From Papaver somniferum (lineage: Eukaryota > Streptophyta > Magnoliopsida > Ranunculales > Papaveraceae): a DNA stretch of 64,000 bases. A program made the translations under genes and the position numbers. The DNA lies in assembly GCF_003573695.1 (NCBI RefSeq), contig NC_039368.1, forward strand, positions 15,008,360 through 15,072,359, in the 5' to 3' direction. The notes below the pieces were generated by a model. The model had not been told where the DNA came from. It saw nothing but the letters and a program-made list of their open reading frames with translations, and did no database searches. This document shows positions 60,053 through 64,000 of the stretch, in pieces. Within the stretch, counting starts at the first letter, position 1, and every line of letters begins with the position of its first letter.

Positions 60053-60907
60053 AAAGAATTGCAGGAAAGCTGATTAAATGGCTATTAGAGATCTCTCTAT
60101 TTTGAACCATCGGGTTTATGTCAAAATATTTTGTTCTTCTTTCGAGCACAAATAATTGCGGATTGTATTAGTTGATTTTGTGGTTATTATGTTTAATTTT
60201 CCTTTAAAATTTAACAAACTAATGAAAAGCTTGTGCGAAAGTCACGTTGTAGTCATATGTCTAAGTATCTTTGAATCAATTCTATTTTGAATGTTCCTTT
60301 TTCTTTTTTTTGTCTTTGGAGTCCTGTTTCTAAATGTCAATATGTTTCCTGCTTCTTAGAAAATAATCTTAATTCACAGAGGACACATAATCACATTTAT
60401 AAAAAAATCATCTCCAACTGATTGATGTGAGGATGATATGGTAAAAATTAAATAGTATTAGACATCCTGTAGGTGAAACTCTAGTTTTAGACATTCACCT
60501 ATTGAATGTCTTCACACTTTCCAAAAATAAAATAGAAATAAATTTAATCAATTGGATACCTATAAATAAGTAAAAGAAAGATATATAAAGATAAAAAAAA
60601 ACAATTATTTTCTAATATTTAGGATATCAAACCAAGAAGATGTCTTAAAAGTAATGCCACATATGAAACACATATATTTACAACTGGAGAAGCTCTTGTC
60701 ATCAGCAGAGGAACTATGCGGTTTTCTATGTACACTAGGAACGATAAAATAGGCCAAAAAGAAAATTGGCGATGATAGTTTTTCGCTCAACTCAGAAATT
60801 GATGAAATAGATATTATTGGTATTGTCCACTCTAGTCTCTGGAGCACGATTTACAATTTGTTGTCTATATGTACCTGTACCAACAGGTAGAGACGCAAGA
60901 TTTTTGA
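60053..60907. other. Duplicated peroxidase 3' flank, copy 2
   Basis: 60053-60600 matches 54697-55257, and 60600-60892 matches 57557-57869. Copy 2 thus lacks the Pack-MULE block (55258-57556). No gene recognised. Confidence 0.7.
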
Positions 60908-61162
60908 TGTACTCACTCGTTGGTCGTGCAAAACCCTAACATATTAGAAGGAAATACTGTTGGACATTTTGTCGATGTGGAAGCGTTGTGTAGTGCGATT
61001 ACTCAGTCGGCAAAGCAGCACTCGACAACCGCACATAGTGATATGATATGGCCTGGAAATTTTCATGCGGATCATCATTATTCCAACCAAGTAGCACTCT
61101 CAAATGGTCAATCATCATCACCAACCGATGTTCATCCACTTAACTTGAATCTTACTCTTTGA
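60908..61162 (+). pseudogene. C-terminal fragment with EAR-like LxLxL end
   Basis: An 85-codon open frame without an ATG start (after a TGA at 60905-60907) ends PLNLNLTL then TGA. The LxLxL pattern at the extreme C-terminus is like EAR repression motifs of plant transcription factors. Upstream it is His/Ser-rich (for example FHADHHYSN). No DNA-binding domain is visible. It may be the last exon or a fragment of such a gene; function unproven. Confidence 0.35.
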
Positions 61163-62489
61163 TAACCTGCATGACATGTGCAACATCGTCAAAAGGTCAT
61201 CTGTTTCCGTTTTTTTTTTCCTCTAATTAGTTAGGGGTTGCAACATCAGTGTCCTTAGGGTATTAGGTGGGTGCCATTGGGCCTACGACAACTTATGCAT
61301 TATCTTTAAAGACAGCAGCATCACTGCTGGAAATTCAAACCGCTAAAGACATTTAAATCAGGTTCTAAAATGTGTCGAGGCACTCTTAACTACATGGCTA
61401 ACAGCCTAACTGTTGGTGCAAAAATGATCACACCAACAATCTTATTAATTTCTGATGCTTCACGAGTCGGAATCTTATTAATTTCTCACCCTGTCGGCTA
61501 ATATATAATCGACATTGAAGTAACTTTGGAACAAAACGACCCTGGATTAGCCGGCACGCTGTGAGTTTTACAACCTTGCTGACCTTTGGTTATACCCAAT
61601 AGAAAACAAAATCTAGAAAGACGCAAGATTTTTGATGTATCATTTTCTTTTTGTATATCTAAAAGAATAGACATCATATAAATATTAAATATTGCACAAG
61701 TTTCCAAGTTGATTTAAGAAAATCGTTATCTGGTTCCAACCTTTAAAAATTATTTCAACATGTTAAAATGGTCTCGATACCAGGAGGATAAACATAATTA
61801 GAGATTTAATAGTTTAAAACAGGATAAACTCATTGAAATTGTGACCAACAATTTGTGGTTACAAACACAAATGAAGATATGTCCAGAAAACAGAAAATCA
61901 AAAAAAAAAAAAACAAGGATTTTTATTTTCTTTTATGAATAGAAATAATTTATTTAATATTTTTAGGATTATGTTTGTTGTTTTTGGTGTTTATGGACAC
62001 ATTTCTTCGCTATTTGGACGATTTTTTTCTTTTTTAGGACGATTTTCACTTCGCCTTAACATCGAATTTTTCAAATCTCCATGGTGTTTTCATGGACTTC
62101 TATTCTCGAATCATCAAGAGCACTAACGATTCTTTTCGGCGCCGATTTAGATTCATCTTCAACAAGAGGGATTTAAGCATCCAGATTCGTTTGTATCTAC
62201 AAGATTTTGGGTAAAAAAATCCATTTCATATGGAGCATTTTTTATTGAAGAAGATAATTTAATGGTCGGAGTTGATTCTTGTTCATACCATCATTCATCA
62301 CTACTACAACTACAAAAACTGGATGTTTTAGCGATTCATGACTCTTTCTCTTCACGATGTACTTGCAATTAGTGTAGTCATTTTTATTTGGGTTTTGATT
62401 TATCTTGTACTTTGATGTTTTTATAATCTTATAAGCAATCATATAATCACTATTTTGGTTTGAATAAATTGAAATGTGATCCCCATTAA
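61163..62489. other. Intergenic AT-rich DNA
   Basis: No gene recognised. Short direct repeats such as AATCTTATTAATTTCT occur at ~61438 and ~61471. Confidence 0.5.
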
Positions 62490-62497
62490 ATAATATC

Positions 62498-63237
62498 GTC
62501 GGGACCTGCAAAATTTATCAATTTATCGCGATATTAAATTACAGCATAAATTAATAATAATTATTAGATTATATATTAATTAGTTTGTCAAAATTGTTTA
62601 ATTCTATATGAAAGAAAATCAACAAAATGAACCAATACACCTTATTCCATTGCAAATTGTTTTCATCATTGTAAGATTTTTTCAACGGATAACACCGTAT
62701 CAAAGAATCCAAGTGAAACGTTAGATAATAAAGGAACTAGAGAATTGCAAAATTTAATCAATGGATTGAATTATCACAGTAGAATGGATGTTGAATTTCT
62801 TTTAAACATCCATAAAAAGGATACTATTTCAGATTTGTTAACTGACGAAGAAATAATTGAGAGTGTCATGGGAAAATATGAAAGTGATGATGTGGAAGTC
62901 GGAGATGAAAGTGTAGTTACAGAGCCACCTTCCCGTAAAACATCTATCAATGCTACAAAGATGTTGAATAGATTTTTATTGCATCAGGAAATGACAACAC
63001 CAAAAACTATTCTAATGTAAAAAAAAATCCAAGATGAAGTTCAACGTGACATCAATTTTAAGAAAAACCAAGTCACAATTGAATCATTCTTTACCAAATT
63101 AGCATAAATGTAAAACTAAATAATTTCTATAAATTGGGAGAGTTGTTAATTTATACATTCAAAGGGCTACAGAAAGCTAAAAAAAGTTATTATTTTATAA
63201 ATTTAGCTAATTATTAATTTAGCACGTTGGTCCCGAC
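62498..63237 (+). mobile_element. Pogo/Tigger-like DNA transposon remnant
   Basis: GTCGGGACC at 62498-62506 and its exact reverse complement GGTCCCGAC at 63229-63237 bracket the transposase remnant and may be parts of terminal inverted repeats. The catalytic part of the transposase is missing, so this is an internally deleted copy. Exact termini and TA TSD were not resolved. Confidence 0.55.
62700..63106 (+). pseudogene. C-terminal fragment of pogo/Tigger-like transposase
   Basis: The frame contains GLNYHSRMDVEFLLN, then LLTDEEIIESVMGKYESDD, then LNRFLLHQE, and after a TAA at 63018-63020 continues in frame to NFKKNQVTIESFFTKLA and a stop at 63104-63106. This order of motifs is characteristic of the tail after the DDE domain in plant Tigger (CENP-B/jerky-type) transposases. 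The helix-turn-helix and DDE parts are absent. Confidence 0.8.
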
Positions 63238-63330
63238 TCGGGACTAGAATTTTTTTTGCAATACCCCGATATTCGGCAGTGGATGGCTGAATGGAATATA
63301 AGTAATGATTTTTCCTTTCTTAACACTGAG

Positions 63331-63435
63331 GCCTGATGGGTACACTTGATTGAGTTGTGGGAAAAACTTCTCATCTAAGCGTGCTCGGCCGGGAGTAGTC
63401 ACAGGATGGGTGACCTCTCGGGAAGCTGCTGCTGG
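63331..63435 (+). other. 5S rRNA-like domain 1 in LTR
   Basis: TCTAAGCGTGCTCGG (box A), GGGAGTAGT (intermediate element) and GGATGGGTGACCTCTCGGG (box C) are in 5S order and spacing. The 5' third is poorly conserved. Confidence 0.88.
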
Positions 63436-63606
63436 ATAACCGCAGTAGTGCCTTTAAAAATCCCACACTGCTGGATAACCGCAGTGGGTAAGTGGGAACA
63501 ATATCAGTGTTAGTTTGGATACAACTAGGGGTCATTCGCTTGCGCTCGGGTGGGGGAGTATGCAGGGCGATTATGTCAGATACTGCTCTCAGAGGAGAAA
63601 AGGAAC

Positions 63607-63730
63607 GTCTACATTATACCGAGGTCTTTTCAGCACAATTAGCTCCAGAGTTGGCAGAAAACTCTGTAGTTAAGTGTTCTCGTGCAGGAGTAGTCACAGG
63701 ATGGGTGACCTCCCGGGAAGTTTCTGCTGG
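63607..63730 (+). other. 5S rRNA-like domain 2 in LTR
   Basis: Box A is degenerate (GTTAAGTGTTCTCG) but box C, GGATGGGTGACCTCCCGGG, is perfect. More of the 5S 5' part is retained (ATTATACC, then AACTCTGTAGTTAAG). It is followed, as domain 1 is, by GCTGGAT.ACCGCAG and CCCACACTGC. Confidence 0.88.
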
Positions 63731-63825
63731 ATTACCGCAGAGATGCCCGTTGAAAACCCCACACTGCCAGATGAACACAGTGACTAAGTGGGGACAGTAT
63801 CGGTGGAAGGAAATGTCATTACAAA

Positions 63826-63837
63826 TGATATCAGAGC
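63826..63837 (+). promoter_or_regulatory. Primer binding site of the Cassandra-like element
   Basis: TGATATCAGAGC differs by one base from TGGTATCAGAGC, the initiator tRNA-Met complement, and lies 2 nt after the LTR end. Confidence 0.8.
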
Positions 63838-63981
63838 CGAAGATGGTTCACCTTCCGAGTGTGGGAAGGTACACTGGACGGGGTTGGTCCAGGTGCTTCT
63901 CATGAGAGGCAGGGAACGTCGAAGATCTGGGCTTGGATATTTTCTCGAGTCGAGGACGACTCCAAGTTAAGGTGGTGATAA
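63838..63981 (+). other. Short internal domain of the Cassandra-like element
   Basis: About 140 bp of non-coding DNA, ending with purine-rich AAGTTAAGGTGGTGATAA before the 3' LTR start; that stretch is the likely polypurine tract. Confidence 0.75.
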
Positions 63982-64000
63982 TGTAATACCCAGATATTCG

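Larger units (their letters stand above)
63257..63823 (+). mobile_element. Cassandra-like TRIM, 5' LTR (567 bp) with two 5S domains
   Basis: It begins TGCAATACCCCGATATTCGG and ends ..CATTACA. A second start TGTAATACCCAGATATTCG at 63982-64000 marks the 3' LTR, cut by the window edge. Both 5S-type domains lie on the plus strand. The element has no coding capacity, as expected for TRIMs. In Cassandra elements the LTR carries the internal pol III promoter of 5S rRNA. Confidence 0.85.

Noticed and set aside
60605..60847. C2H2 zinc finger on the minus strand
   Set aside because: Only the CxxC half (YMCFICGITFKTS) is present, the two His are missing, and the second copy is frame-broken.
63607..63730. 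Genuine 5S rRNA gene
   Set aside because: Box A is altered, the 5' part is diverged, and the segment lies inside an LTR with PBS and a second LTR start; a retroelement domain fits better.

Overview
The window looks like repeat-dense intergenic DNA from a large flowering-plant nuclear genome. The evidence is an intron-containing class III peroxidase gene, plant-type LTR retrotransposons, a plant LINE, a Pack-MULE carrying a CONSTANS-like fragment, a Helitron end and a Cassandra-like element with 5S rRNA promoter sequence. Base composition and families fit a eudicot. A Papaver-like (Ranunculales) source is only a guess. All boundaries, target-site duplications (TSDs) and alignments below were read by eye.

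1-38,958 is one degenerate LINE broken apart by nested insertions. Its surviving pieces are 2,516-3,065, 9,912-13,761 and 38,391-38,958. A 'P' family LTR (1-2,515, minus strand) abuts its left end. A Gypsy element (3,066-9,911, TSD GTACC) sits in the spacer before ORF2. A 24.6-kb Copia-like 'M' element (13,762-38,390, minus strand, TSD TGTTC) splits ORF2 between the reverse transcriptase/zinc-finger part and the C-terminal RNase H part. The 3' LTR of M was itself invaded by a solo P LTR (15,697-30,839), and the M/P junction was then amplified into a ~3.24-kb tandem array. The array is the most unusual structure here: every unit is a chimera of two oppositely oriented LTRs, each with its own TATA box.

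38,960-51,490 holds dispersed repeats, a tRNA-type SINE with a perfect 13-bp TSD, two small inverted-repeat elements, a possible RPA-like exon, a second Gypsy element (42,502-50,744, TSD ATCAT) that keeps gag-protease but no polymerase, and a Helitron 3' terminus at 51,484.

52,470-61,200 is the only genic segment. It has one intact four-exon secretory peroxidase (53,124-54,696). A partial downstream duplicate of exons 3-4 is a pseudogene (59,421-60,052). Between them lies a 1.6-kb Pack-MULE with 9-bp TSDs that captured a CONSTANS-like B-box fragment.

61,200-64,000 contains a pogo/Tigger transposase C-terminal remnant and the start of a Cassandra-like element whose LTR carries two 5S-type domains. 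Functionally, only the first peroxidase looks like a working host gene; the rest records transposition, nesting, recombination and gene-fragment capture.
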